64,000 nt of DNA from Telopea speciosissima (lineage: Eukaryota > Streptophyta > Magnoliopsida > Proteales > Proteaceae): positions 12,535,568 to 12,599,567 of the forward strand of contig NC_057925.1 of the NCBI RefSeq assembly GCF_018873765.1. The letters run 5' to 3'. The translations under genes and the position numbers were made by a program. The notes under the pieces are model-generated. The model saw only the letters and a program-made list of their open reading frames with translations. It searched no databases and had not been told where the DNA came from. Below, piece after piece: positions 1 to 11,075 of the stretch. Position 1 is the first letter of the stretch; each line of letters opens with the position of its first letter.

Positions 1-530
1 AAAGATCTAAAAATGTGAATATTAAAGTCTTCGTCAGGTAATGGCTTGCCTGCAGCTGCTAGTTCATCAGAGAGTTCCTTTGCCCGATGAAGGAACTGAG
101 AGACTGTTTCATCATGTTTGTGTACTAAATTTTGAAGAGCAAAATTGAGAGCAAGGAGGAGTGGAGTGTTGGGATTGCTGAAAGCTGCCGTGAGGGCATC
201 CCAGATCTCTTTGCTGCTTACTCGGCCCATAGCAAGGGGTAGTGCATCTTTGTCCAGGGAGGTAATAAGAAGACTCATAATGGCAGCGTCTTGAATGCGC
301 CACTTTGCTGCTTTCTCAGGGTCATCGGGGCATGGTTTGTCGCTGGTGACATAGTCATAGAGGCGTTGTCCAATCAGATAAGGAACAACCTGCGTCTTCC
401 AATAGATATAATTCGTGGAGTTGAGCTTAATTGAAAGAAAATGGTGAGCACCCGAACTAGGTGTAGAGGGCACAATGGGAGTTGGGGAGGGGGCGGTTAC
501 ACCCACAATGGAGCTACCTTGATTATCCAT
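1..530 (-). CDS. Ty1/copia retrotransposon gag, 5' part (runs off window edge)
   Basis: From the ATG complement at 528-530 the minus strand is open without a stop to position 1, about 176 codons. The protein starts MDNQGSSIVGV and contains FLSIKLNSTNYIYWK, SSKEIWDALTAAF and ETVSQFLHRAKELSDEL. These are the signatures of the copia gag domain (UBN2 / gag-polypeptide of LTR copia-type), the capsid-like protein that packages element RNA in the cytoplasm. The reading frame has no lesion in the visible part, so this may be one of the younger elements here. A primer site and LTR lie just upstream (611-623 and from 624). Protease, integrase and RT would lie left of the window. The domain call is from sequence motifs; the completeness of the element is unknown. 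Confidence 0.85.
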   Translation of the reverse strand, partial: MDNQGSSIVGVTAPSPTPIVPSTPSSGAHHFLSIKLNSTNYIYWKTQVVPYLIGQRLYDYVTSDKPCPDDPEKAAKWRIQDAAIMSLLITSLDKDALPLAMGRVSSKEIWDALTAAFSNPNTPLLLALNFALQNLVHKHDETVSQFLHRAKELSDELAAAGKPLPDEDFNIHIFRS

Positions 531-610
531 AGAGGCCAAAACGTGGGAGGGGAGAACAAAGATGAGGAAACAAAATTTAGTTTCAGAGAAAGGGTTCGTT
601 TGAGCATTTA

Positions 611-623
611 GCTCTGAATACCA
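611..623 (-). other. Copia primer binding site (tRNA-iMet type)
   Basis: On the minus strand this reads TGGTATTCAGAGC, the usual TGGTATCAGAGC primer site with one inserted T. It lies directly beside the LTR end (TCTCAACA, next to 624) and about 80 bp upstream of the gag ATG, as expected for a copia 5' end. Confidence 0.75.
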
Positions 624-1000
624 TGTTGAGAATGGATTGATTGTTCATTCACCTTAATTATCTCTACCATAATAGTAGAGTATATATACAGGATTATAAT
701 GTGATCTCCTAGGATCTTAGAGAATAATACAAAGTATGGAAACTAGATATTACAGGGGATATTATCACATGTGATAACACTTTGAAAGGTAAGTCTTGGT
801 ACCCAAGGTAATGCCACATATGATAACACTGTGAATGGTAAGTTTGTGAAAGGTAAGTCTTCATATCCAAGGATTTGACACATGTGATATTGCTTAAGAT
901 AGCAAGCACATGCATGGTAAGTGGAGAGAATATGGAGAGAGAGAGGATCTCTCGGTTGATACCAGTCAATTGTAGATGGGGACTATTACTTTGTATCAAG
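624..1000 (-). repeat. 5' LTR of the left-edge copia element (outer limit uncertain)
   Basis: The LTR starts beside the primer site at 624, ending in CA on the element strand. It contains a TATA-rich stretch (tgtatatatact on the minus strand, about 668-690) that suits an LTR promoter, and palindromic TATCACATGTGATAA-type motifs around 765-780 and 885. I could not find a matching TG end or target duplication, so the upper boundary near 1000 is a guess. Confidence 0.5.
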
Positions 1001-1738
1001 CCAATGCTTCCTCAAATCCACATTACAATGTCATAGTTATCATAATTTCCCTAGATTCTCTAATGTTGGATGGACCAGAAGCCAAACAATTCATCACAAT
1101 TAATAGTAAGTACTACAAGATTGGAAGGTGGACTTCAAGGTATAGTAGTACATGTAGAAACTTCGAGTAGGCTGCTTGGGCAGCAAAAGTGACTTCCAAG
1201 GGGGTCAAATTCTTATTTTCAAAAAAATTTGTCGTGGGGGGATAAATGATGCCAAGCCAATCACTTCTTTGTTGGTGATTTTATTACCTGTATGAATAGA
1301 GTCCCAGTCTTTAATCCATACATGGAATTTCGGCTCCTCTATATGTGAGACTGTATATGACAATGAATTACCAAATATTTGAGTTTAAAATAATACCGCA
1401 AGCGTACGGGTCAATCGTAGCTACGGGTCGAACACGAGGAGGTCAACCTTGAATAAATTTCTATTTTTAATTAAGGCGAAGTGTACAACTTACCAAATAT
1501 AGAAACAACCTATATATGGAAACTACTAATTATGGAAACAAGCAGCTATAGAAGCAACTAAATAATTAAAGATAACAAATTAAAAATAGAAACTAGGGCA
1601 ACCGCTAAGGGAATGGATGAATTAAAAGCAAGAAAATCACTTGGGAATGGGTTCAACCATGAGAATTAGGGCAGATCAATGACTAGCATATTAGGGCAAA
1701 GCATGCATACGGCCTAGGTCTATAAAATATGTGGCACG
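1001..1738. other. Non-coding stretch; possible old LTR remnant at ~1390-1680
   Basis: No gene is supported here. From about 1390 the sequence (ccgcaagcgtacgggtcaat, then gtagctacgggtcg) and the following A-rich 'aaatagaaac' DNA resemble the 3' region or LTR of plant Ty3/gypsy elements. No coding motif or LTR pair is visible. Confidence 0.3.
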
Positions 1739-2340
1739 CACTACAAGAAATCCTATTTTTTCCGACGGTAAGAAATATGGTCCGTAACCAAATATAATTT
1801 TCTACGACGGTTAATATAGTAGCGTAGCAGAATATTATTTTCCGCGATGGTTTGTAACTATCCGTCGTGGAAACTCTAATTGGGCAACGGTGTATATTTT
1901 CCCCCGTGGAATTGTATTTTTTCCGACGGTTAGAAATATGGTCCGTAGCCAAATATAATTTTCTACGACAGTTAATATAGTAGCATAGCAGAATATTATT
2001 TTTCGCGACGGTTTGTGACTATCCGTCGTGGAAACTCTAATTGGGCAACGGTGTGTATTTTCCCCCGTGGAATTGTATTTTTTCCGACGGTTAGAAACAT
2101 GGTCCGTAGCCAAATATCGTAGCAAAATATTATTTTCCTCGACGGCTCTAAATTATCTGTCATAGAAACTCAAATTAGGCGACGGTGTATATTTTTCCGT
2201 CGTGGATTATACATGTATAATGACGATATGTAAAGTTCGTCATGGATTACACATGTATAACGACGGTATAAGTCTTATCGTCGCGATTTTATGATATGTT
2301 TAACGACAGTACTAAAGATACCGTCGCCCAATTGCCTTAA
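1739..2340 (+). mobile_element. CACTA (En/Spm) element terminus with subterminal repeat array
   Basis: The sequence CACTACAAGAAATCC at 1739 is a canonical CACTA terminal inverted repeat. It is followed by subterminal repeats: a unit starting ccgacggt(t)a(a)gaaatatgg recurs at 1762, 1923 and 2084, an exact 161-bp period. Each unit carries several CGACGG/CCGTCG cores, and more degenerate copies continue to about 2330. In CACTA elements such repeats are binding sites for the element's regulatory protein (TNPA-type). The matching right-hand end (TTCTTGTAGTG) was not found in the window, so the element is truncated, rearranged or nested. Confidence 0.85.
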
Positions 2341-2402
2341 ATTTTTAGCGGGCTCCTGAGTTTCCAGCTTCCCGCGTTCTTCTATCCCATTCCCTCATGA
2401 AA

Positions 2403-2433
<31 letters not shown>

Positions 2434-4340
2434 AGCCAACCATCTCTACCCCATTCTCGCACGACGGAGAAGAGATCAGCGGTCAAGCGCTAGCTCCTCG
2501 GAGTTCTATTCCTCACCATCATCACCAAATCAAAGTGGAAGGCCTCCCTCTGTTGATTTCTAGCCTGCTGTCATTACTGCTGGAGTACCTCCTTTTTTCG
2601 ATGAGTTTTACATTTTCCGATCTCAAACCTGCCACCAACAATTTTAGTGTTTCAAAAGCCTCTCTCATCGTGAAACCCTAACCTCCAATCGGACTCACAT
2701 CTCTCATAAACCCCCAATCGGACTCACACCTCTTTGATTCCCTAGCCGCAACCCCTTCTCTACTATCGCCTCCCCCATCTCTGCAACCTTCCCACTCCCT
2801 TCTCTACTGTCTGCCTCCCCCCCTCTGAGCAGTTGCCTACGGTGGCAACAGAGTTCTCTCTGCAAGGTTTGTCTCTTTCTCTCTCTCTCTCTCTCTCTCT
2901 ATTTAAGGTTGAGTGCAATGTTTCCATTTCACGGTTTTGTTGAGCATGTTTTTTTTTTTTTTGGGGGGTTTAAAGCTCTGTATATGTTTAAAGATATAAG
3001 TATTTGTACAGCTTAATTTTTTCTGGGTTTAAAGCATTTGTATATCGTTTAAAGCTATAAGCATTTCTGGGTTTAATTCTTACTAGTGTCTAAGAATTGA
3101 GTAGATTAGCATTGGTCCATTAGGGGGAATGGCAGAGATGGTTTTGAGCAGAAGGTCTTTACATGGTTTTATTTGTGATTTTGGTTTAAAAACATTAAGC
3201 TATGGATGAGGCACTTCCCAAAGTCCTCTATTTCTAAGTTTTTTGTCCTCTTGCTCCACCCGGTTGTTAAATCAAAGTAGGAGGTATCATTAATGCGTGC
3301 AATACTTGATTATGGCGTGAGGCTTAATTGTGAAAATACTTGATCCATAACCTGAAAAATAATAATACTAATAATTAAATGAAAATTTGTTCTTCCTTAG
3401 CCCCGAAATTAATCAGAATTTGTTTAGAACCTCTTGAACAATCTGTTGCCTCATTATAGAACAGTGCCACTTCAATAATATAATCGGCGCGCATCATTGA
3501 TGCTTGAAGGCTAGTTACTTAGTAGTAAATGAGCCAAGGGTTCACTATTTCCGATCTCTAATAAAGAAACGAAATCATTGTAGTACAATCTTATATGTTT
3601 TACCTGCAGATAGAGATCAAAGTAACAAGCATTCAATTAATGGACAATAATATATAAATATAGTTTGTATTAATCATATATATCTGATCACCTGCCATAG
3701 GAGGTGCAATCTCTAATATGATCCTTAATCTTACGATAATACCAAACCGCCCTAGTCCACCTAAAACTCCATAGAAAAGTGCAGAATTTTTCTCTCTGTT
3801 GAACAAGTCACAAAATCTCCTCTCTTCCTTCATCATAAAAACTCCAAACAAGTCAAATCTCCAGGTTCATTTATTTAATATAATTCTTTTATTCTAGGTT
3901 CAAAAACAACAAAGCGTAATCACCCACAAGGTAGCACTCGCAGACAATTGAAACTATTGATATCCGATAAATCGAACTCGATGGGTGGGGAACCAGTCGA
4001 ACAGGCCTCTAAGATGGATGAATAACTCCTTTAAGTGTGATTGAGATCCAATGGTTAAATTAGGAAATATAGACATAGTTCTGAAATTAGTAAGTAAGTT
4101 CGGAATTAGTAACCGACTAATTTTCAATAGAACTAACTAGTGGATGTGGTTCAACTTCCGGTCAATGGAAGAATACTAGTGGTGGAGGAACTATCCAAAT
4201 AATCTCAAAGATCTGGGCGATTGAGAAATATAAGGAAGGAGAAGTTTCAGCAATAGAACTCCAAGAAAAGGTCGAACTCACAATATATCAAAGAACACAA
4301 CTCCAAAGAGGGTTAACGAACAGTTGTAGGGATTGAGCAT
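2341..4340. other. CACTA interior or flanking DNA, non-coding
   Basis: This stretch follows the subterminal array. It has two (CT)n microsatellites (about 2406-2434 and 2873-2900), a 5'-UTR-like pyrimidine-rich region, and one short kinase-like reading frame (listed separately at 2601). The remainder (2900-4340) is AT-rich and shows no coding motif. It may be the interior of the element that starts at 1739, interrupted by the second terminus at 4341. Confidence 0.35.
2601..2681 (+). pseudogene. Short receptor-like kinase fragment, possibly captured
   Basis: An ATG at 2601 opens 26 codons beginning MSFTFSDLKPATNNFS, ending at a TAA at 2679-2681. The F-x-F-x-(D/E)-L-K-x-A-T-x-N-F-S pattern is the conserved start of the kinase region in plant receptor-like (cytoplasmic) kinases, just upstream of the glycine-rich loop. 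No kinase sequence follows, so it cannot be functional. CACTA elements often carry host-gene pieces, which would explain it. The match is short and could be coincidental. Confidence 0.35.
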
Positions 4341-4432
4341 CACTACAAGAAATATGATTTTTCGCGACGGTAAGAAATATGTTCCGTAGCCAAATATAAT
4401 TTTCAACGACGGATACCATAGTATGTTTATTT
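4341..4432 (+). mobile_element. Second CACTA terminus, same orientation
   Basis: CACTACAAGAAATATG at 4341 repeats the CACTA end seen at 1739, followed by one subterminal unit (cgcgacggtaagaaatatg, ccgtagccaaatataatttt, caacgacgg) closely matching the 161-bp repeat. This is likely the left end of the element carrying the transposase gene at 7128-10797, with a much shorter subterminal array. It points the same way as the first terminus, so the two do not bracket one element. Confidence 0.75.
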
Positions 4433-5355
4433 CATGTATATCTCCCTTTTAGAATGTTTTCTCAAGAACCTCTTAATTGCTTCCTAACAAAAACGGCTAT
4501 GTAATTTGTCTACCTTGTTATACCAACTATGCATGTTGTCTCATTAGACTCCTGTAGTCTCATTGAATGTAGTAACTATTATTTCTTTCAGTATTTCAAA
4601 ATTGATATAAATTAGAAACATTTAGTACTTCATGTATGGTTGGGGTTTTATAGGATCCCGCTTTGCCTCACCACACCCTATATTGAGATGGATTGGGGCG
4701 GTGATGAGTTTTTGTTTGTAATTTAGTGGTGACAGGGTTGGTTTGGTTCAGACTAGGATATGGTGGTACAGAATGACTAGCCACAAATAAACAAGAGAAA
4801 AGAAAGAGAAGAATAAGAATACTTACAAGAGGGGGAAAATCGACTTCCAATTACTTACAATACCAATAATTTGTTTCCAATGTTACCGAAATTTGCATAG
4901 TCAACATTACCGTAAAGGACCTCAGAATCGAAGTCCATAAGAATCGTGTCAAAAAATCTTGAGAAATGCACCCAAAGCTGTGAACCAATAGCCTCGCTAT
5001 GGTCTAGAACAACAGTCATCCAATAACCCTCCAAAAGAGCAATATCAAGAAGATCTGTTTGCAACTCTCATCACAACGCATATTACGTGTGAGGAATGGG
5101 TTGCTAAAATTACAAGTGAATCCGACAGCTTAGATTGGGAAAAATCAAGAGGTTGTGATGACTAAAATTAGAAATATAAGGTTAGAATCAGAGTAAAAAG
5201 CAACTTAATCGAAAAAATAGCAAGCCTTAAAATAGAAATTAAGGAACAAATTAGTATAGTAAATAGAAAGTAGCTGGACAGAATTAGAAACGAAGCCAAT
5301 AAGGCTCAGTATGGCAATGTTTCTATTCTAAAAATCGATTCTAGGTGGGGGCCTC
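4433..5355. other. Non-coding stretch between CACTA end and PRISE pseudogene
   Basis: AT-rich sequence. Short open frames at 4668-5064 on the minus strand have no recognisable domain. From about 5160 the 'aaatagaaac'-type A-rich DNA resembles degraded LTR sequence found elsewhere in the window (24.65-24.88 kb). Confidence 0.3.
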
Positions 5356-6377
5356 TTGTCGATCCCTTTTGCCATTTCTAAGGATGTGTTTGAGAGAATT
5401 AGAGTTGGATGGAAGGTGTATGGCATAGCTTGTAAAGCTGGTGAACTCCAAATTCCAAGTTCTAACTATCAGTTCATCTCATGTGACCTCTTAGACCCAA
5501 TTCAAACTACAGAGAAGGTCTCTTTGCTTGAAGATGTAACTCATGTGTATTGGATCACTTGGGCAAGCCAATACCCATTGGATTCCCCTGAGTGTTGTGA
5601 ACAGAACAAAGCTATGATGTCCAATGCTTTGAATGCTATTCTCCCTAAAGCCAAAGCATTAAAACATGTCTCTCTTCAAACTGGAGGTAAGCACTATCTC
5701 TCTCTTACTAGCCCTAGCCCTTCTAATAGTAAACCAATTCTTTACTATGAAGATAGCCCAAGAGTTGATGAAGGTCACATCTTCAACTACATTCTTGAGG
5801 ATTTGTTGATGGAGAAACTAGAAGGGAAGGTGGCTTGGTCGGTTCACGCACTGGATTGCTTCTTGGGATTTGTAATAGAACTTATTATAACTTCATAGGT
5901 GGGCTTTGTGTCTATGCTTCAATATGTAAATATCTTAACCTTCCCTTCTTATTTGGAGGTTCAAAAGAGTGTTGGGAAGAAGTTTATATTGATGGTGCAG
6001 ATGCACGGCTTGTTGCTGAACAACATATTTGGGCATAAACAAATGAAAATATCTCATCTACTAAAGGTCAAGCATTTAATGTCACGAATGGTCCAAGCTT
6101 CACTTGGAAGGATATATGGCCTGCATTTGGAATAAAATTTGGAGTGAAATTGATTGAAGAAGAAATGTTTTCATCGGATTTACGGTTTTCGGAATTCATG
6201 ACTGATAAGGGAAGTATATGGGAAGAGACTGTGAAGAAGGAAGGTCTGAGACAAACCAAGATGGAAGATCTAGCTAATTGGCCTTTCATGGATATCTTAT
6301 TCAGATGCTCACACAAGATTTTGCTGTCATCGGAAAAGGCTAATAAGCTTGGTTTCACGATGATGTCCAAAATATAG
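5356..6377 (+). pseudogene. PRISE / progesterone 5-beta-reductase (iridoid synthase-like) pseudogene
   Basis: The translation matches the plant PRISE (VEP1) family of NADPH-dependent enone reductases, short-chain dehydrogenase/reductase fold: KVYGIA, YQFISCDLLDPIQTTEKVS, VTHVYWITWASQ, CCEQNKAMMSNALNAILP and KHVSLQTGGKHY in the first frame. It continues in other frames with [39 protein letters not shown] (about 5835-6038) and [36 protein letters not shown] (about 6144-6377). At least two frameshifts (near 5840 and 6035-6140) break it, and the N-terminal dinucleotide-binding GxTGxxG segment is absent, replaced by unrelated sequence before KVYGIA. The final ~30 C-terminal residues are also lost. 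There are no introns in the retained part. It sits between a CACTA terminus (4341) and the CACTA transposase (7128), so capture by the element is possible. Confidence 0.85.
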
Positions 6378-6634
6378 TTGCAGTCCTAGTAGATGTGGCC
6401 CTTACTATTATTAACCTATTTACTAGATCAATAAGAGATCTATTTTTCTGAATAATAGAGACAGTCTTAATTACCAAATTATTATCCAACATAAATGAGC
6501 CATTGTGGGTTCAACCATCAAGCTAGGTCCTTGCTAATAAAAGGGTGATTAATTAAGGTGGTCAACTGCTAATATATCTGAATGAAGTAACATGTAACAA
6601 CACAATAGTTCTGCTATGGATTTGGCATAGGATC
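6378..6634. other. Short spacer, nothing recognised
   Basis: AT-rich sequence between the PRISE pseudogene and the MITE, with no coding motif. Confidence 0.3.
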
Positions 6635-6779
6635 CATAGTTGTGAAGGCATCGCCTAGGTGTCCAGGCGCTTTGGTCGCCTAGGCGGGCGCCTTGGACAC
6701 CTTGTTCGCCTACTTAGTGTCACCTTCAACTTTGGCCCTCTCCACCGCCTTGGGTCGCCTAACCCCCATGACAGCTATG
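6635..6779. mobile_element. hAT-type MITE, 145 bp, perfect 8-bp target duplication
   Basis: The element begins CATAGTTGTGAAGGC and ends in the imperfect inverted copy ATGACAGCTATG. It is flanked by an exact 8-bp direct repeat ATAGGATC (6627-6634 and 6780-6787), the duplication length made by hAT transposases. Its interior is GC-richer than the surroundings and palindromic (cgcctaggcgggcg). It has no coding capacity, so it was moved by a transposase encoded elsewhere. Same end type as the MITE at 31949. Confidence 0.85.
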
Positions 6780-7127
6780 ATAGGATCAGGTGGGATTCCT
6801 GTTTCATAGCCTTCATCCTTTTTTCTCCGTTGATCAAGTAGATCAGGTTAGTTTTCTTTAAACTTTCTCTACATTGCGCAAGTTAATTCTCCCTTTTATC
6901 TTGATTCTACTTGCTTTAATTTCATACTTTTCATTCATCCAAAAAAAAATCATACTTTTCTGCTAATCAGTTTCAGCCTTACTTTACCTTTATTTCTATT
7001 CTGTGTACCTTGGTTCTTATCCTCATCTTAGATCTGTTTTAAACCTACAAAAAAGCTATTGATTTCGATCTAAGTCTTTGTTTTTGGTTTTCTTATCTCA
7101 AGTTTGATTGCAGACCACTGATAAACC

Positions 7128-10100
7128 ATGCCCAGGAGTTGGATTGGAAAGTCAAGGGATCCAAATTTCCGACTGTCTTCACAATATAAATTAGAAGTCA
7201 ACAAATTCATAGAGTATGCATTTTCTAGTATTGCAGTAGGAAATCGGATACTATGCCCATGTGTAAATTGCGTAAATCAACTACGCATGACTAGAGATAC
7301 AATGTTAGAACATTTGATAGTTGATGGAATCGTATGGAGTTACCATGGGGAAGGTTCATCTTCACATACAATTCACCATGTTAACACAGTGGTACATGAG
7401 GAAGGTGAAACATATGATGTTACACATACTATGTTAAATGAGATGCGTGGAATAAATACAAATGAAGAAATAGAGGATGGTGTCACCGGTGAGTGTATAG
7501 AGGGTGGGAGTACCGTCGGCGATAAATTTGATCGATTGATGGAAGATGCAAAGGAGTTGTATCCAGGATGCGTGAAGCTTACCAGACTGTCCTTCATTCT
7601 TCGTATATATCACATAAAATGCCTTTGCAAAATGACCGACAAAGCATTCACAATGCTGTTAGAGTTGTTGTAAGAGGCACTTCCCGAGCCGAATACTTTA
7701 CCAAAAAATATGTACGAAACAAAGAAGATCATCAAGGACTTGGGGCTTAATTACAACAAGATTGATGCGTGCCCAAATGATTGTATGTTGTATTGGAAGG
7801 GACAAGAGAAAGCCACGACTTGCTCCAAATGTGGTACTTCAAGATATACGTCAGTAGATAAGAAAATCCCGGCTAAGACATTACGCCATTTTCCATTGAT
7901 CCCAAGGTTGCAAAGGTTATACATGTCGTCTAAAACCTCATTTAACATGAGGTGGCACTACGAGGATCGTACAAATGATCAAAGGTTACGACACCCAGCT
8001 GATGGGCAAGCATGGAAAGAGTTTGATAAGTTGCATCCTACTTTTAGTGAGGAGCCTCGTAATATTAGACTTGGATTAGCTAGTGATGAATTCAACCCGT
8101 TCAAGTCAATGAGTGTAAAGTATAGCATATGGCCTGTTGTTGTGATGCCTTACAATTTGCCACCATGGATGTGCATGAAGCCAAAGTATCTCATGCTTAC
8201 TTTGCTTATTCCTGGACCACGACAACCTGGCAATGATATAGATATATATTTACAGCCATTGATAGAAGAGTTGAAAGAATTATGGAACACTGGGGTTGTA
8301 ACTTACGATGCATATAAGAAGGAGAAGTTTAAGCTAAATGCATGTTTGTTATGGACCATTAATGATTTCCCGGCTTATGCGGTATTATCGGGTTGGAGTG
8401 CTAAAGGTGTTTTCGCTTGTCCATGCTGCAACAAGAATACTACTTCTCGTTGGCTTAAATGTGGGAGGAAACACTGTTATTTAGGTCATCGTCGATTTCT
8501 TCCCCAAGGACATAGATTTCGACGTGATAAAAAGAGCTTTGATGGCTATAAGGAACATGAACTACAACCAAAGCCACTATCGGGTTACGATATTTTGGAG
8601 GAGCTGGAAGGTGTTCAGTTTCCTTTATTTGGGAAAGATATTATTGACAAGCATGAGAAGAAGAAGAAGAGGCGAAGGAAGTTAAAACAGCCAAAGCTTC
8701 CATTTAATTGAAAGAAGAAGAGTATATTCTTTGAATTGCCATACTGGAGATCTAATCTAATCCGTCACAATTTAGACGTGATGCATATTGAGAAGAACGT
8801 ATGTGATAGTATCATTGACACATTGTTGGATCTTAAAAAAAAGACAAAGGATAACGTGAAGGCATGTTTAGATCTGAGAGAGATCGAAATACGATCAGTT
8901 CTTCACCCAAAGTTTATTGAAGGGAAGGATAAAATATTCATACCTCCAGCATGCTACACAATGTCCACTGCTGACAAAGATTTGTTTTGTTCCGTTTTAA
9001 GGGATGTAAAAGTTCCAGATGGCCTTTGCAGTAATATCTCACGGTGTGTGCAAGAATGTAACATATTAGGAATGAAGAGCCATAATTGTCATATCATGAT
9101 GCAACAACTTCTTCCGGTAGCATTGCGTGGTGTGTTGCCTAAGAATGTTACCATTATATTAATACAATTATGTGCATTTTTTTGGGATTTGTGTAGTAAA
9201 GTTGGGAAAGAGGAGGACTTCAAGAGGCTTGGTGAAAGTGTTGGCATAACACTTAGCAATATGGAAAAGCTTTTTCCACCTTCATTCTTTGATATTATGG
9301 TTCACTTGATTATTCATTTAGCCCATGAAGCTAGCTTGGCTGGTCCAGTACAATACCGTTGGATGTATCCAATAGAGAGGTTAGTTTGAAATTTTTGGTT
9401 TAAAAAGTGAAGCTACTAGTGTAGGTTTCATATTATGATCATTAAATAATGTCATAAATTTATTTGTGTTTAGATTCCTTAAACAACTTAAGGACTACGT
9501 GCGCAATCTTAGTCGGCCAGAGGGATCAATATCAGAAGGATACATAGGGGATGAGTGTTTGACTTTCTGCTCTAAATACTTTGAAGGTGTGGAAACAAGG
9601 TCGAATAGAGCGATCAGAAATGCAGGTTCAACAGAACTAGAACATCCAATCTCTATTTTCTCAAGAACAGGTAGGCCTGTAGGGAAGTGTGAGATATTAC
9701 GACTAGACATTCAAGAAAGGGACCAGGCTCATCGGTACGTGCTAAAGAACTATGATGGATTAAATGAATACCGAAAGTAAGTATTACATATCAATGTTCT
9801 ATTTACAATATATTTATATTTGATTGAACTTTATATTTTATATGTTTATGAGAAAGTAATAGTTCTTAAGAAAATTATGTACATACTTCTAGGCTCCACA
9901 AAGAGAAGTTGCAAAGATTAATGGGTCGTAAATCTCGCCCACATCTTATTTCGACAAGACATGCTAAGGAGTTTCCAGCTTGGTTCAATGAGCATGTAAG
10001 TGCAACACATTTCAATTGTTTGGGAGCTAGGTTAGAGCCTATATCTTCTTATATGTGGCTTAATATTGTGTCATTAGATCTTGCATCTACGCCAGAATGG

Positions 10101-10797
10101 GGAGGAGGTGCCTCATCATATCAGATGGCTTGCTCGAGGTCCTAACTTGGATGTGAGAAGTTATAATGAATGCATCTATAATGGCATCAAGTTTCGTAGT
10201 AAGTCACATGAGAAGCATAGGAAAACTCAAAATAGCGGGGTCCTTATTACGGCAATTTCAGAAGATTACTCCAGTTCAAGAGATGGACATCCTATTGAAG
10301 GAATTATCACGTATTATGGTTTGTTGAAAAAAGTAGTTGAATTGGAATATGCAGAGGATCTCAAAGTAATATTATTTCATTGTGATTGGGTTGATAACAG
10401 AAAGGGAGTAGAGGAAGATGAGTTGGGGTTTATACTTGTCAATTTTAACCATTTATTATATAGTAGCCGAGATCAGCTTGCCGAACCATTTGTACTTCCA
10501 TCACAAGCAGAGCAAGTGTTTTACATTGTAGATTCTCATAGGCCTGAATGGCAAGTTACCATGAGGCCTAAAAGTAGGGATATTTTAGATATGGGACAGC
10601 AGGATCCGGATCGTGATGATTTAGATCAGACATATACACAGAGTACATTACAATATAGACAATATGTAGAACATTCAGGGGATGATGGTGATGCCAGTCT
10701 TAGTTGGGTAAGATCTGATGTGGAAGGTATTATAATTGACACCCCCATCGGATTGATCAATTCAATGGAAAGTTCAGATGATGATATATCAAATTGA
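7128..10797 (+). pseudogene. CACTA (En/Spm) TNP2-type transposase gene, four exons, two in-frame stops
   Basis: Four exons joined by GT-AG introns: 7128-9379, 9474-9776, 9893-9994 and 10078-10797. Domains in order: transposase-associated N-terminal domain (from MPRSWIGKSRDPNF, with CPCVNCVN), the tnp2 transposase domain (CPNDCMLYWKGQE, CSKCGTSRY, FNMRWHYEDR, WTINDFPAYAVLSGWSAKG, CPCCNK, NLDVMHIEKNVCDS), a DUF4218 region (KSHNCHIMMQQLLPVALRG) and a C-terminal DUF4216 region (VVELEYAEDLKVILFHCDW). In CACTA elements this protein cuts and moves the DNA from its CACTA ends in the nucleus. The first exon is one frame broken only by TAA at 7671-7673 and TGA at 8709-8711 (the latter fits TGG to TGA before KKKSIFFELPYW); the rest reads through. 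Decay is therefore light. The likely left end is 4341; no right end was found. Confidence 0.9.
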
Positions 10798-11075
10798 TTG
10801 AACATTAAAATCAAGTAAGTCGCATATTCTTTGAGAAATAAATGGAAATGTACTGACTTAAATGCAATGCGTTCTTTATTCCTTCACTAACATTCAAAGT
10901 CCAATATCCAATACATTCTATATCGATTTTTAGTCTTTTAGTGACATAGATTAAGCTTCTTCTCTTTTTGATTTGATAAACACAACCATAAGTTCCTCTT
11001 TCTCCAACTTGGATAAGTCGTTCTTTCTATTTTTTCTATTACTTGTTTATTTTTATGGAATGCAAGGAATCAAAT
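10798..11075. other. Spacer between CACTA transposase and Mutator-like element
   Basis: AT-rich, no coding motif and no inverted CACTA end (TTCTTGTAGTG) seen. The CACTA element therefore seems to have lost its right end or continues elsewhere. Confidence 0.4.

Noticed and set aside
1683..2125. Two overlapping minus-strand open frames with repeated peptides
   Set aside because: They are translations of the 161-bp CACTA subterminal repeat, not genes.
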